DNA of 64,000 nucleotides from Candidatus Zixiibacteriota bacterium (GCA_024280835.1 JAJRPJ010000008.1:19730-83729), one strand, 5' to 3'; counted from the stretch's first letter, positions 43,022 to 52,305 are shown. The notes: generated from the sequence alone by a model not told the origin. Made by a program: numbers and translations.

Positions 43022-43905
43022 TAGAATTGCTCAATCTCACCAAGTTGGTAGGATTTCAAAACGACATCAATCGAGCCAACCACAACCTTAGATCTCATGC
43101 GCACTGGCATTTTCAAACGATCATCGGTTAGCCAAATAGTCAAACGACCCTCGTGTTTGAAAATTCCAGCGGCTCTAAGTAACGGTTCGACAACTATGCA
43201 ATCAAACTCACCTGCTGGCACATCGATCTTTTCTTTACGCAAGACTTTCACATCGAAAGGAGTGACTTTACCGTCAGAGAAATTTGGCATTGTCACTGTA
43301 GAACCAACTTTTAGATCAAGTGTGCGCACATAGTAGAAAGAACTAAGTACATCCTGTATGAAAGGCGGTATCTCAGTGGTGTCACCATTGTCAAAGGCCA
43401 AATGATTGATTTGATCGAATGAATATATTTTGTCAGAACTGTAGGAGCCCTCGCGCAAGCGTCTATCAAAATGCCAACTGGAAAGTCCGACCGCATCAAT
43501 AATTGTTTCGACAGTGTCGTTGACTGGAAATATGGAACTGAAGAAACTATTGGAATGCGCCAGAGTCTGCACGTAGTAGCAGGGGCGCTCTTCCCATTCG
43601 ATTATATCCAGAACACTCATCTGGGCTTCGCCAGCATTGATAAAACCGTAGTTGATTTCGAAAACCAACTTTTCGCCAGCGCCAAAAGACATGTTTCTGA
43701 TTCCACGTTCCAGCGGATCGACTATCACATTGGAAGTCGCTAGAGAGTCAGCGCCAACTCCATTGGCTGAGTCTCCGCTTGAACCGATAGCGCTATCAGC
43801 GTTTGAGGCGCCAGTTGTCGAGCTGTCACTTAATGTTTGTGCGGAAGTGTATTCCAACTTACAAAAATAGGCCAACGGAAATGATCCGATTGCCAAGAGC
43901 GTCAT
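43021..43905 (-). CDS. DUF3108 domain exported protein
   Basis: A 294-residue protein with a hydrophobic N-terminus (LLAIGSFPLAYF), then a serine/threonine/alanine-rich linker (residues about 22-60), then the DUF3108 beta-structure: GEKLVFEINYGFINAGEAQM, YYVQTLAHSNSFFSSIFPV, VPAGEFDCIVVEP, LTIWLTDDRLKMPVRM. DUF3108 proteins are periplasmic or outer-membrane associated and of unknown function. The DHS-like gene starts within its stop codon. Confidence 0.8.
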   Translation of the reverse strand: MTLLAIGSFPLAYFCKLEYTSAQTLSDSSTTGASNADSAIGSSGDSANGVGADSLATSNVIVDPLERGIRNMSFGAGEKLVFEINYGFINAGEAQMSVLDIIEWEERPCYYVQTLAHSNSFFSSIFPVNDTVETIIDAVGLSSWHFDRRLREGSYSSDKIYSFDQINHLAFDNGDTTEIPPFIQDVLSSFYYVRTLDLKVGSTVTMPNFSDGKVTPFDVKVLRKEKIDVPAGEFDCIVVEPLLRAAGIFKHEGRLTIWLTDDRLKMPVRMRSKVVVGSIDVVLKSYQLGEIEQF

Positions 43906-43942
43906 CAGAACTATTCTACCTGTTGTATGTTTGAGACGTAAA

Positions 43943-44458
43943 CTAATCTGACTGATTCCCTGCTAATTTTTTCTCTGACAATGTCTTCAACTCTGGAAAG
44001 ATTCTTTGCAATTCGCTGTAGATTTCCAGATACACTTCATTGTACACATTTTGACTGGCTCCGATGGGATCAATTATCCCCTCACCTGTATCTCCATGTT
44101 CAGGAAACGCCTTGAGCAAGTATGTCTTCTTTTCGGCTTGGGGATTTGTACGCAAAATTGCATGATAATGCCCAGAAGATAGAGCGAAAACTAAATCACT
44201 TTCCTCTATCAATTCCTCTGTCAGTTGCTGACCGCGATGCGCAGTAAGCAGTCCGCCGCAGGTAGTCACAGCCACCTGCGCAAACTTGCTGGCCTGACCG
44301 CCAACAACCGCGCCGACTCCTGACGAACTAACCAGCACATTGTCGATCTCGGCGTCATCAAACATGACACGCATAATTTCCTCAGCCATAGGCGAGCGAC
44401 AAATATTGCCTGTGCAGACAAACATTATCCGAAAAACTTTATCCTGCTCAGCAGTCAT
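43943..44458 (-). CDS. Low-molecular-weight protein phosphatase (YwlE-like)
   Basis: 171 residues with the LMW-PTP active loop VCTGNICRSPMAE (nucleophile Cys15, Arg21) and a downstream acidic IIDPIGASQNVYNEV carrying the general acid aspartate. Members dephosphorylate protein tyrosine or, in the YwlE branch, arginine. It overlaps tsaC by 11 bp, an arrangement also seen as ywlC-ywlE in Bacillus. Confidence 0.9.
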   Translation of the reverse strand: MTAEQDKVFRIMFVCTGNICRSPMAEEIMRVMFDDAEIDNVLVSSSGVGAVVGGQASKFAQVAVTTCGGLLTAHRGQQLTEELIEESDLVFALSSGHYHAILRTNPQAEKKTYLLKAFPEHGDTGEGIIDPIGASQNVYNEVYLEIYSELQRIFPELKTLSEKKLAGNQSD

Positions 44459-45155
44459 TACATTTCACCTTCATCTCTTCGCTTAACACCGACTGTAATT
44501 CAGCGCTACTAAGCGCTCCTTGTCGTAACACTTCTACACTTTCCGGTGACGCCGCTGCTAATGATGCTGCTGCGCAGCGCACAACTGTTGAAACTGGCCC
44601 TGATAGTTCGCCGCCATCGATATACAGCGTTATGCTTTCCCCAAGTTGTTCGGCGATACCTTTGATATTTGCAAGTGTCTCACTACCTGAGATATTTGCG
44701 CTAGTAGCGGTCACAGGAAAATCAACTCGCTGCATTAGACGCTTTAGAAAAACCGAGTTGGTAATTCTAATACCAATTTCTCGATTCTGAATCACTCTCG
44801 ATGAAAGACTGGCGCTAGCTTTTTCTGTAGCTGGCAAGACCAACGTCAATGGACCAGGTAGGAATCTCTCTATCAATCTTGAGGCGCTGGGTGTTATTTC
44901 CGCCCAGTGAGATATTTCATTTACAGATGACAGGAAAACAGCCGTCACCAAATCGACTGGTCTTTTTTTCGCTGAATACAAACGCTCCAACGCCTCTTCA
45001 CTATCTGCTCGCGCTAGAAGGCCATAGCGAGTTTCAGTTGGGGCGACAATTAGCGCGCCTTTTTCGAGGGCATCAAGAGCTTGCTCTAATGCCTCTGGCA
45101 CAGACTGTGAAATAATCAAATTCAATTCCATCGCAGTAACTTTAGCGCCACTCAC
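44448..45155 (-). CDS. tsaC: L-threonylcarbamoyladenylate synthase (TsaC/Sua5 family)
   Basis: Makes threonylcarbamoyl-AMP for the t6A37 modification of tRNAs. 235 residues with IVAPTETRYGLLARA, SAKKRP, LIERFLPGPLTLVLPAT and FPVTATSANISG, all YrdC-domain hallmarks. The usual KRxxxxP element is slightly different (KKRPVDLV). Starts at GTG 45155 with GAGGA overlapping the end of the preceding gene by 4 bp. In the same transcript as the LMW phosphatase. Confidence 0.92.
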   Translation of the reverse strand: MSGAKVTAMELNLIISQSVPEALEQALDALEKGALIVAPTETRYGLLARADSEEALERLYSAKKRPVDLVTAVFLSSVNEISHWAEITPSASRLIERFLPGPLTLVLPATEKASASLSSRVIQNREIGIRITNSVFLKRLMQRVDFPVTATSANISGSETLANIKGIAEQLGESITLYIDGGELSGPVSTVVRCAAASLAAASPESVEVLRQGALSSAELQSVLSEEMKVKCNDC

Positions 45156-45958
45156 TCCTCGCCACCTTCGGAATCATCATCGCTATCGTCTTCACTATCA
45201 CCTTCGCTATCATTTTCAAAACTGGTAGTCGTATCAATTGCGCCTTCGCCTAATAGAGAGTCCAAAACCCCCAATGAATCCAAGGCGTCAATATCCAGCC
45301 CCTCAAGCAGAATCGCAGTGCGTAGAGAATCGAAATAGACAGTCAGACGCTCTTGGGCTTCGGCGGATTTTTGCGGAGTCACACGCACCCGCGCCACCCA
45401 ACTATCAGGATAGCCCGCTGGTTTGACATAGTCTTTTAGATAGACTTCGGCGACTTTTGAATCAGCAAAATCCCCAAGACGGATTTTGAAATAAGGCACC
45501 TCGTAATCTAAGGTGACAGTATAGTCAAAAATCTCAGTGGCCACCGAACGTTCCAGCGCCGCTTCGGCATAGACACGAGAGTTATACAACTGTATACGGT
45601 AAGTGTCATAGGCGACTGTATCTTGCGGATTAACCGCTCCAGAAACACCAGTTAAACCCGAGAGGGCGGCATGAGTCCGCATCGCCTCAGCATCTATCGT
45701 TGAGTCAAATGCCGCTCCACTTAGTTTCAGACTTAGTCTAACTGAATCGCGAAGCGCATCAGGGACATTGAGTGCATCGCCCGAGGCGCCAAGCGGATCA
45801 AAGCTTAGATCAATTTTCTCAGGTTCAAGCGCATTTTCATCAACCTGCCCAACTGGCCGTTCCTCTTGTGGAGTCTGGTCAACTGGCTTGCAAGCGACAA
45901 GAGAGATTGACGAAATCATAAGCAAGGTCATTACAAACAAGAACAACAGCGACTTCAT
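45152..45958 (-). CDS. SPOR-domain lipoprotein with acidic C-terminal tail
   Basis: From ATG 45958, 268 residues with a lipobox ISLVAC (Cys23). An upstream ATG at 46027 would add 23 polar residues. The middle contains a SPOR fold (YRIQLYNSRVYAEAALERSV ... FKIRLGDFADSKVAEVYLKD), which in other proteins binds denuded septal peptidoglycan. The C-terminus is a strongly acidic low-complexity tail built from D, S, E and G (NDSEGDSEDDSDDDSEGG). It directly precedes tsaC. Confidence 0.75.
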   Translation of the reverse strand: MKSLLFLFVMTLLMISSISLVACKPVDQTPQEERPVGQVDENALEPEKIDLSFDPLGASGDALNVPDALRDSVRLSLKLSGAAFDSTIDAEAMRTHAALSGLTGVSGAVNPQDTVAYDTYRIQLYNSRVYAEAALERSVATEIFDYTVTLDYEVPYFKIRLGDFADSKVAEVYLKDYVKPAGYPDSWVARVRVTPQKSAEAQERLTVYFDSLRTAILLEGLDIDALDSLGVLDSLLGEGAIDTTTSFENDSEGDSEDDSDDDSEGGEE

Positions 45959-46070
45959 TAATTTTGAAGAAGTCGCTCTATTTTTTGCGCTCTCAGCTTC
46001 GTTTGACTTTTGGTAGTTGTTTATCATTATGTGCTATTCAATTAATTCAAGACCGTAAGGTTAGAGCCGT

Positions 46071-47150
46071 TTAGAAATGCTTATCGGCGTCATCTCGTTC
46101 GCCTATTTTGGCCAATACGCGCTTTATCTCACTGACCTTTGTCTTGTGAGCGACTAATACCAAATTCTCGCTTTTGACTACAACTAAGTCAGAGACACCC
46201 AAACAGGCAATCAATCCTTCGCCTTCGTTATACACTGTTAGTTCATAACTGTCTTCAAGAACGGCATTGCCAACCACAACATTTCTATCGCCATTGGGTT
46301 TCATATAACGCTCAAGCGAATTCCAGCTACCGACATCATCCCAGACAATGTCCGCTTTGAGAGTTAGAGTGTTGCTGGCTTTTTCAAGTACCGCAAAGTC
46401 AATCGAAATCGGCTCGGCTTCATTATACAATTTGATTCTAGCAGCGTTCTCGTCGGCAGTTCCGATAGATTTGGCATAAGTCTGCAATAGCGCATAGGCC
46501 TCGGGGGCGTGCTCCTCAATCGATTTCATAATCGTCTTCACCGACCAGATAAACATACCCGAGTTCCAAAGATGCTCGCGGCCATAATAGTATTTTTGAG
46601 CTACTAGCAATCGCGGTTTTTCGGCGAACTCTTCGACTTCATATATCGTGATTCCCGCTTCGGTTTTGTGCGGCTGACCGAGCTTGATATAGCCATAGCC
46701 GGTTTCGGCGCGAGATGGGGCGATTCCGATGGTAATCAGATAATCTTCTTTGGCGGCCACCTAAGCTCCGAATTTGATGATTGAACGTAGTCTTTCGGGG
46801 GGATTTATCAAATGATCCGCCGAGAGAACAATCATTACGCCATCTGGATCCTGCTTTTGGACATGCACCGCGGCTAGGCCAATTGCAAAAAGTGTGTTGC
46901 GGCCCACTGGCTCAACTAGCAGATGTTTATCCCCGAGATAGTCTATTTCTTTGAGGATCGCATCGCTGATTTCTTCACCAGTCACAATTAGAGTATTATC
47001 CAGCGGAACCAGTGGCAAAATGCGGTCAATAGTCTCCTGCAACATCGTTTTTTCCGATGTTAGCGCCAATAATTGTTTTGGACGCTCGCGGCGCGATAAC
47101 GGCCAAAACCGCTCTCCTCGCCCACCTGCCATTATCACGTTGTAAATCAA
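46071..47150 (-). pseudogene. manC: Mannose-1-phosphate guanylyltransferase with an in-frame amber stop
   Basis: Makes GDP-mannose from mannose-1-phosphate and GTP. The complete frame of about 360 codons is in one phase but codon 130 (46763-46761) is TAG. Upstream are the nucleotidyltransferase signature MAGGRGERFWPLSR, PKQLL and VLSADHLINP; directly after the stop the frame continues with YLITIGIAPSRAETGYGYI, WNSGMFIW and VWDDVGSWNSLE. CAG is the simplest ancestral codon (one C to T change). Each fragment alone lacks essential residues: the first has the catalytic loop, the second the sugar site. A GTG immediately after the stop is a possible restart. It could be a real mutation, population variation or error. 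Confidence 0.88.
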
Positions 47151-47191
47151 GAACTTACCCCAATTGGTTGCACTATCTATTAGCTCAATCT

Positions 47192-47219
47192 GGGGCGTTT
47201 TCTCTTTGAGAAAAGCCCC
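47192..47219 (-). other. Leader hairpin upstream of manC
   Basis: GGGGC (47192-47196) plus TTTTCTC (47198-47204) pairs with GAGAAAA (47208-47214) and GCCCC (47215-47219), with one bulged G and a TTT loop. It lies immediately after the predicted transcription start and before the gene. It could stabilise the mRNA or act in control; no U-tract makes it a terminator. Confidence 0.5.
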
Positions 47220-47233
47220 TCAAACTTGCCTCG

Positions 47234-47262
47234 ATAATACCCGTGCGCTAGGGGTAAGTCAA
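47234..47262 (-). promoter_or_regulatory. Sigma-70 type promoter of manC
   Basis: Minus strand TTGACT (47262-47257), 17-bp spacer, TATTAT (47239-47234). Both boxes match consensus at 5 of 6 positions. The expected start near 47227 gives a leader of about 77 nt containing the hairpin. The rest of the stretch 47263-47413 shows nothing recognisable. Confidence 0.7.
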
Positions 47263-47413
47263 GATAGTGTCAGAGGGAGAATCCAGAGAATCCTCAGAAG
47301 ACTCGAATGAACTCTTGAACAGCAATGTCTTGTGAAAAGCGCTAGCACAATACAGGACTGTTTCCAACCATATTCTTCTACAAAAATGCTCTGAATTTGT
47401 CGGCACAAAGACT

Positions 47414-47449
47414 AGAGCCCCCACACATTCAAATCAGTGTGGGGGCTCT
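47414..47449 (-). terminator. Terminator-like hairpin after the multihaem lipoprotein gene
   Basis: Perfect 13-bp inverted repeat AGAGCCCCCACAC (47414-47426) and GTGTGGGGGCTCT (47437-47449), 10-nt loop, 30 bp after the stop of the cytochrome gene. The following bases on the minus strand (AGTCTTTG) hold only a short U run. Confidence 0.6.
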
Positions 47450-47478
47450 GGGGTTGCAGGTAGGTAGGAAGAACGTGT

Positions 47479-49596
47479 TTACCTCTTTAAGGTATATCCA
47501 TTCCCGTTTAAGATTGGTGAACCATTCGGGTTACCAGTGTTGAGGAAGTTAATGGAAGATTTCAACAATCCGACTGCATAATCAGTATTGTGGACACCCT
47601 CCGAGCGGTCTTCTTCAATAAACTTGAAGTTGTAGACGGCGCCAGCCGAATCAGCTGTTGTCACTGTTACGCTCAGCGGCGTTCCAGAAGTGTCAATTAG
47701 ATTCGCGGCGACTAATAAGACTTTCAGGCTGTCGACTAGAGCATTAACCTCATCCTGAACTCCCTCGACTGTACCGTTACCATTAAAGTCAGCGTCAGCC
47801 GTCAGGTTGAAATCGGAAACCGAACCATTGTGACATGTCGGGTCATTACAGCCACCAGTGTTCTCGAAGTTGCGAACCTTGTCGTGCATGATCCAGGTAT
47901 GCCCCCCAGTGAAGGTAGACACTCCACCATCCATATGACACTGGATACAACCTTCATCGGTCACATTTGTATGCGCCGAGTTGGCGTAGACAAAGCCAGT
48001 GTATTCATAGGCATTGGTTCCGACCAACATATCTGCCTGATTACTATAATGCGGTCCCCAATATGTACTCATTGTCACTCCGTCAGTGACGTAGGTATTG
48101 ACATTCTGACGGCTCTGGTGACAAGAGGCGCATAGATTGGCTGGGCCTTTGTCAAATGAGTTACCATCAGCGAGCGTCACAGCGCTTTCAACACGAAGTC
48201 TGAAGTCGCCATTGGAATGTGGCGCATGACAAGTGAAACAGTTGATTGATGAGAAATGATCACCAGTCGCTGTTCCACCAGCGAGATTGGCTACAAAGCC
48301 TTCGCTCGTGTGACATTTTTCACAGCCAGCATAGTATGACTTATTGTCTCTATTGCGGTCAATATTGTCACCAGAGGCGTGTTTGGAGTTCTGCCATTGC
48401 TCTTCACGAGCAAGCAAGAAAATATCCTGATCGGAATGGCAACTGAAACAGCTTGTGGCGATTTCAGCGGGTTCGACATGCACACGACTAACATTCGCCG
48501 CCGCCCAAGTCTTGTCCTTGTCCTCGTGACATTTCATACAAGCATAATCAAGAGTCAAGTAACCATTAGCCAAACCTCCGTCCGGAGTAAACATCTCAGC
48601 GTTCGGGTCAGTATTGATTTGGAATAGATGTGAAGGCACATCGCCTGTGAATGTCGCCAAATCTCCAATGGCGGATTTGGCAGCTTTCGGCATATGACAA
48701 TCAAGACACTCAGGTCCATTTGGATTGGTCATGTGTTTGTCAATCGATGTGTTTTGTAATGTATTGTATTCCTTGATATGACAATTCTCGCAAGTGACAT
48801 TAATCGCCATATCTCGATTTGGATTCAGGGGATGCAAACTCTGATGCACATCATGACAATCAACGCATTGAATAGATCTATGCTGACTGCTTGCCATTTC
48901 ATTCCATTGCTCATGATGACGAATAAAACCACCACTGGCCGGAATCTCATTGACTGAGCCACGAATATGACATTTACCGCAAGCCTCATTTGAACGATCG
49001 ATCTTCATCGCTACATTCAACGGATTCTCTTCATGTAACTCCCCTGGGCCATGGCACTCTTCACACTGGACACCATTAGATTCCCAAGTTCCAATCAAAC
49101 CAGGTTTACCTTCTTGATTGCCAACTGGCTTGAAATTGGTCATATGACATGGACCACAGTCATATGGTTTCGTCTCACCAGAGTGGTAGGCCACCCAACC
49201 ACCAGTTGCCAAATTGTACTGAACTTGATCACCGGTGATTATGAATCCATCGTTATCAATAAAGCGCGCTTTCCATCTGAAACCGCCAATGACTTTGTCA
49301 ACATCCGCCCAGCTAACTCCTGGCGGAGGTGTCGGCACCGACGAAAACGGATAGTACCCTGGTTGCTGCACATCTTCGGCTTCATTGAGCTTATACGGAT
49401 GTCCTGTGTTCATGAAATCTGCGTGCAACTGCTCATGACAACCAGCCGACCCACAACTTGCGCTACCCATAAAGGCCGCGCTTTCTGGTGTGACGACTTT
49501 AGTGATTTCGTTTGTTACTGTTCGCTCACAAGCCACAGACATTACCATACCAATGACAGTTATTGCTGCGACCATTAAAGCGTTCTTGTGTCTCAT
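47479..49596 (-). CDS. Surface multihaem c-type cytochrome lipoprotein
   Basis: 705 residues. The N-terminus has a short signal with MSVAC (Cys23) as a lipobox-like site, so it is probably an outer-membrane lipoprotein. Twelve CXXCH haem sites are visible (for example CGPCH, CEECH, CGKCH, CVDCH, CENCH, CLDCH, CMKCH, CFSCH, CEKCH, CFTCH, CASCH, CIQCH), plus two CX4CH sites (CGSAGCH and CNDPTCH), so up to 14 haems. The C-terminal 100 residues hold a calcium-binding-like DADFNGNGTVEG and no haem motif. Context (porin and decahaem genes upstream) makes it the extracellular terminal component of a porin-cytochrome conduit, analogous to but not homologous at sight with MtrC/OmcA. Confidence 0.9.
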   Translation of the reverse strand: MRHKNALMVAAITVIGMVMSVACERTVTNEITKVVTPESAAFMGSASCGSAGCHEQLHADFMNTGHPYKLNEAEDVQQPGYYPFSSVPTPPPGVSWADVDKVIGGFRWKARFIDNDGFIITGDQVQYNLATGGWVAYHSGETKPYDCGPCHMTNFKPVGNQEGKPGLIGTWESNGVQCEECHGPGELHEENPLNVAMKIDRSNEACGKCHIRGSVNEIPASGGFIRHHEQWNEMASSQHRSIQCVDCHDVHQSLHPLNPNRDMAINVTCENCHIKEYNTLQNTSIDKHMTNPNGPECLDCHMPKAAKSAIGDLATFTGDVPSHLFQINTDPNAEMFTPDGGLANGYLTLDYACMKCHEDKDKTWAAANVSRVHVEPAEIATSCFSCHSDQDIFLLAREEQWQNSKHASGDNIDRNRDNKSYYAGCEKCHTSEGFVANLAGGTATGDHFSSINCFTCHAPHSNGDFRLRVESAVTLADGNSFDKGPANLCASCHQSRQNVNTYVTDGVTMSTYWGPHYSNQADMLVGTNAYEYTGFVYANSAHTNVTDEGCIQCHMDGGVSTFTGGHTWIMHDKVRNFENTGGCNDPTCHNGSVSDFNLTADADFNGNGTVEGVQDEVNALVDSLKVLLVAANLIDTSGTPLSVTVTTADSAGAVYNFKFIEEDRSEGVHNTDYAVGLLKSSINFLNTGNPNGSPILNGNGYTLKR

Positions 49597-49628
49597 AGCT
49601 ACCCCTCGCTTCCTACTCTGCTTCCCAT

Positions 49629-51251
49629 TTACAATTGAATGTTCTTTTTCAAATACAGTTCGACAATATTTCCTGTGTAAAATTGATCGATGAAAAGAAA
49701 ATCATCAAAGGTTTGCGCAGTGTAACGCACACTAGCGGTATAGTCTTTGGATATTTCATAGCCAACTTCAAATTCAAAATCGAAACGCTCTAGATCTTGA
49801 TCTCGACGACTACGATGGTATGACCCACCGATACTCAAATTGAGTTTGTCTACCAAAGTTGGCTTTAGAAGAGCGCGGACAATATGGTCTGAGAACTCAT
49901 ATGTATCTTCAGCGCTATTGTTTTGATACTTGCCAACATAATACGAATACGTGACCGAGATTTTTCCATACTCGCGTGTTTTGAGATTCGTAGTTGTTGA
50001 AATCACATTGTAGTTAACTCGAGTTTCAACATTTGGATTGGTTAATGTATCACGAATCGACAAGACTGGGTCACGTGTTGTGGTTTTGCCATTCCAGCGT
50101 AGTGACACATCACCCCACTGCTTGTCTCTATATTTGACTGCGACTTTTTGCCTGTAGGCGGTAAAGTCACCTGTTTGCGTTACACCGTTATCAACATTCC
50201 TGTCACGTAGGAAAAATTCACCACTGGCGCTGAAATGTTTTTTATTGCGCAACCAACCAGCTAGAATCAAACCATTAGACGATGTCCGCTCAGTGAGGTC
50301 GTCCGAAATGCGATTCTCATAGCCCACACGCACACCGAACTTACCGCGCCAACTTTTAGCAACTGTTAGGACATTGACAACATTGTCTGTCTCAGAAAAC
50401 TGTGCGCTACTATTTGAACTCCGTCCAAAAGTGAACTTGTAGGTAACCCGCAAATTATCTGGCAAGGTTACTCGCGCCAGTCCCCAACCGAGTTTCGTCT
50501 CTAACTCTTGAGCGCCAAGATCAAGTTGATCGCGGCGATAGGTGTAACCACCGGTTGCAGATAGACGATTCCAACCAACTTTGCGCAAACCCACCCGAAG
50601 ATTGAAATTGTCGGTTGTTCTATCGGCGCTTACTCTGGTTTTGTCATCATAGGTTGAACGACGATACTCCGCACGGATTTCTCCGCGCTGGTTAAACACC
50701 CGACCACCGACATTGTATGTGGTGTTCAAATAGTCAACCCCTAGTGACGCTGTGTCCGAGCGCTCTCGATCAATACTGAGCAAAGTCCCAGCGCGATCTG
50801 TGAATGACAAACCACCAAACAGTTCAGCGTTTTTTGCGGCTCGCACTGAAGCGTTTGAAGAAAATGTCTCGCGCCGCACTACATTGTTGGCCTCCGCATC
50901 ATAAATGCGGCGGTTGCGATTGTGATTTAGATTCAAGTTGAAGAGCCCAGGCTTGAACAAGCTGACTGTTTCATTTCGATTCTTCAATGTGACATTGGTC
51001 ATGTCCGCTCGCAAACCAAGGCCACCGCCCCAGTAATATGAAAAGTCATTGATACTAATTCCAAGACCTTCATAGAGATCAAATGTCTTTTGGTTCACAG
51101 CTCGGCTACCTTCTTCGTCAGTGAAGACATAACCAACTTTGACAGTTCCACCACCTGATTGAGCGCTTAACAAAGTCGGAGCGCCAACAATAGTCAGACA
51201 TATGAAACTACTGAACGCTAGTAGGCACGTTCTCAGAGAAATGCGTCTCAT
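49629..51251 (-). CDS. Outer-membrane porin of a porin-cytochrome conduit
   Basis: 540 residues from ATG 51251, with GGAGGAGG upstream; two codons further up a TTG is also open. A signal peptide (LLAFSSFICLTIVGAPTLLS) ends at AQSGGG. The rest consists of alternating hydrophobic strands with polar turns (RVGYENRISDDL, GKISVTYSYYVGKYQ), a large barrel of the MtrB/PioB kind by context. No sequence signature proves the family. It overlaps the decahaem gene and is followed by the multihaem lipoprotein; these three make a complete trans-outer-membrane set. Confidence 0.75.
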   Translation of the reverse strand: MRRISLRTCLLAFSSFICLTIVGAPTLLSAQSGGGTVKVGYVFTDEEGSRAVNQKTFDLYEGLGISINDFSYYWGGGLGLRADMTNVTLKNRNETVSLFKPGLFNLNLNHNRNRRIYDAEANNVVRRETFSSNASVRAAKNAELFGGLSFTDRAGTLLSIDRERSDTASLGVDYLNTTYNVGGRVFNQRGEIRAEYRRSTYDDKTRVSADRTTDNFNLRVGLRKVGWNRLSATGGYTYRRDQLDLGAQELETKLGWGLARVTLPDNLRVTYKFTFGRSSNSSAQFSETDNVVNVLTVAKSWRGKFGVRVGYENRISDDLTERTSSNGLILAGWLRNKKHFSASGEFFLRDRNVDNGVTQTGDFTAYRQKVAVKYRDKQWGDVSLRWNGKTTTRDPVLSIRDTLTNPNVETRVNYNVISTTTNLKTREYGKISVTYSYYVGKYQNNSAEDTYEFSDHIVRALLKPTLVDKLNLSIGGSYHRSRRDQDLERFDFEFEVGYEISKDYTASVRYTAQTFDDFLFIDQFYTGNIVELYLKKNIQL

Positions 51252-51253
51252 CC

Positions 51254-52267
51254 TCAACCTCCTCCTTCATCCAGTGGATGACAGGCCGCTTCAAAGCAGT
51301 CCCTGAAATAGCCCACCACAGTTTGCAGATTTGATGGGAGAAAATGTTTATCACTAAATGAACCATGAATTTCTGAGTGGCAAGTCACACAACTGCGACC
51401 TTTGGCAAGTCCGCCATGCTCTGTCTGATGTTTGGGAGGCTCAATGTGACACTGCAAACAAACGTCGTTGTTGCGTTCCTTGAGCAAGTGATTGACTTCA
51501 CTGCCATGCGGATTGTGACACTCCAAACAACCACCTGCTTCAGGTGTGTATGAGACTGTCGCCTCATGTTCGTAGGGGAACGGCCCTGTATGCTCGGCGT
51601 GACAGTTACCACACATCCCACCTGAACCGCTACTCACGCCACCTATATCTTGGCCAGTGAAGTCGTGACAGCTAAGACAGAGGACATTGCCTTCACTAAC
51701 AGGATGTCGTGAGCGACGATCAAACTCTACTTCAACGTCAGAATGGCATCCCAAACACAATTCACCTTCAGGAGCAATCAGCAGCTTGTTTGAATTTGTG
51801 GCGGGGCTATGTACACTGTGACAATCTAGACAACCAACAGCGCCATCTACATGCGCATTGAATCCACCGCCGTCGAGATCGTTGTGTGGCATGTGACAGC
51901 TCGAACACAATGTTCCTAAGGCTGCAATATCCAATCGAGATGGATTAGTAATGTTATCTGTTGATGGATCCTCGATATGAACCGAAGCGCCAGAGTGGCA
52001 TGAGACGCAGCTCAATCCATTGAGATCAAGCGCCGCATCTGCATGCAAAGTGTGTTTCAAATTCAACGCCTGCTCATCATGACAATCCACGCAAACTGAG
52101 GATTCGACTTCTTCTTCGACTCCGTCGTCCCCAAACGCAGGAAGCACACTCAGCAGATAAAAGACCGCGACCAACGCCCCCACCAACAACCTGGCTCCGC
52201 TCTGTGTTTTTAGAGCGAAGTCTCTCTGCTGTTGGTTAGGTTTCCCCTCTAGTACCTTTATTTCCAT
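51254..52267 (-). CDS. Periplasmic decahaem c-type cytochrome (MtrA/DmsE-like)
   Basis: 337 residues from ATG 52267, with GGAGGGG just upstream. A signal anchor (LLVGALVAVFYLLSVLPAFG) leads to a chain with ten CXXCH sites (CVDCH, CVSCH, CSSCH, CLDCH, CLGCH, CLSCH, CGNCH, CLECH, CLQCH, CVTCH) plus a terminal CX4CH (CFEAACH). Size, haem number and even spacing match MtrA/DmsE decahaem cytochromes that plug the barrel porin. It is the first gene of the conduit operon. Frames back to 52315 lack a ribosome site. Confidence 0.9.
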   Translation of the reverse strand: MEIKVLEGKPNQQQRDFALKTQSGARLLVGALVAVFYLLSVLPAFGDDGVEEEVESSVCVDCHDEQALNLKHTLHADAALDLNGLSCVSCHSGASVHIEDPSTDNITNPSRLDIAALGTLCSSCHMPHNDLDGGGFNAHVDGAVGCLDCHSVHSPATNSNKLLIAPEGELCLGCHSDVEVEFDRRSRHPVSEGNVLCLSCHDFTGQDIGGVSSGSGGMCGNCHAEHTGPFPYEHEATVSYTPEAGGCLECHNPHGSEVNHLLKERNNDVCLQCHIEPPKHQTEHGGLAKGRSCVTCHSEIHGSFSDKHFLPSNLQTVVGYFRDCFEAACHPLDEGGG

Positions 52268-52305
52268 AGCCCCCTCCATATTACGAGTTCCTGACTCATG
52301 TATCG

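Noticed and set aside
46761..46763. Pyrrolysine or natural split of manC into two genes
   Set aside because: Both halves are required for one active site and amber is used as an ordinary stop elsewhere; no sign of pyrrolysine genes.
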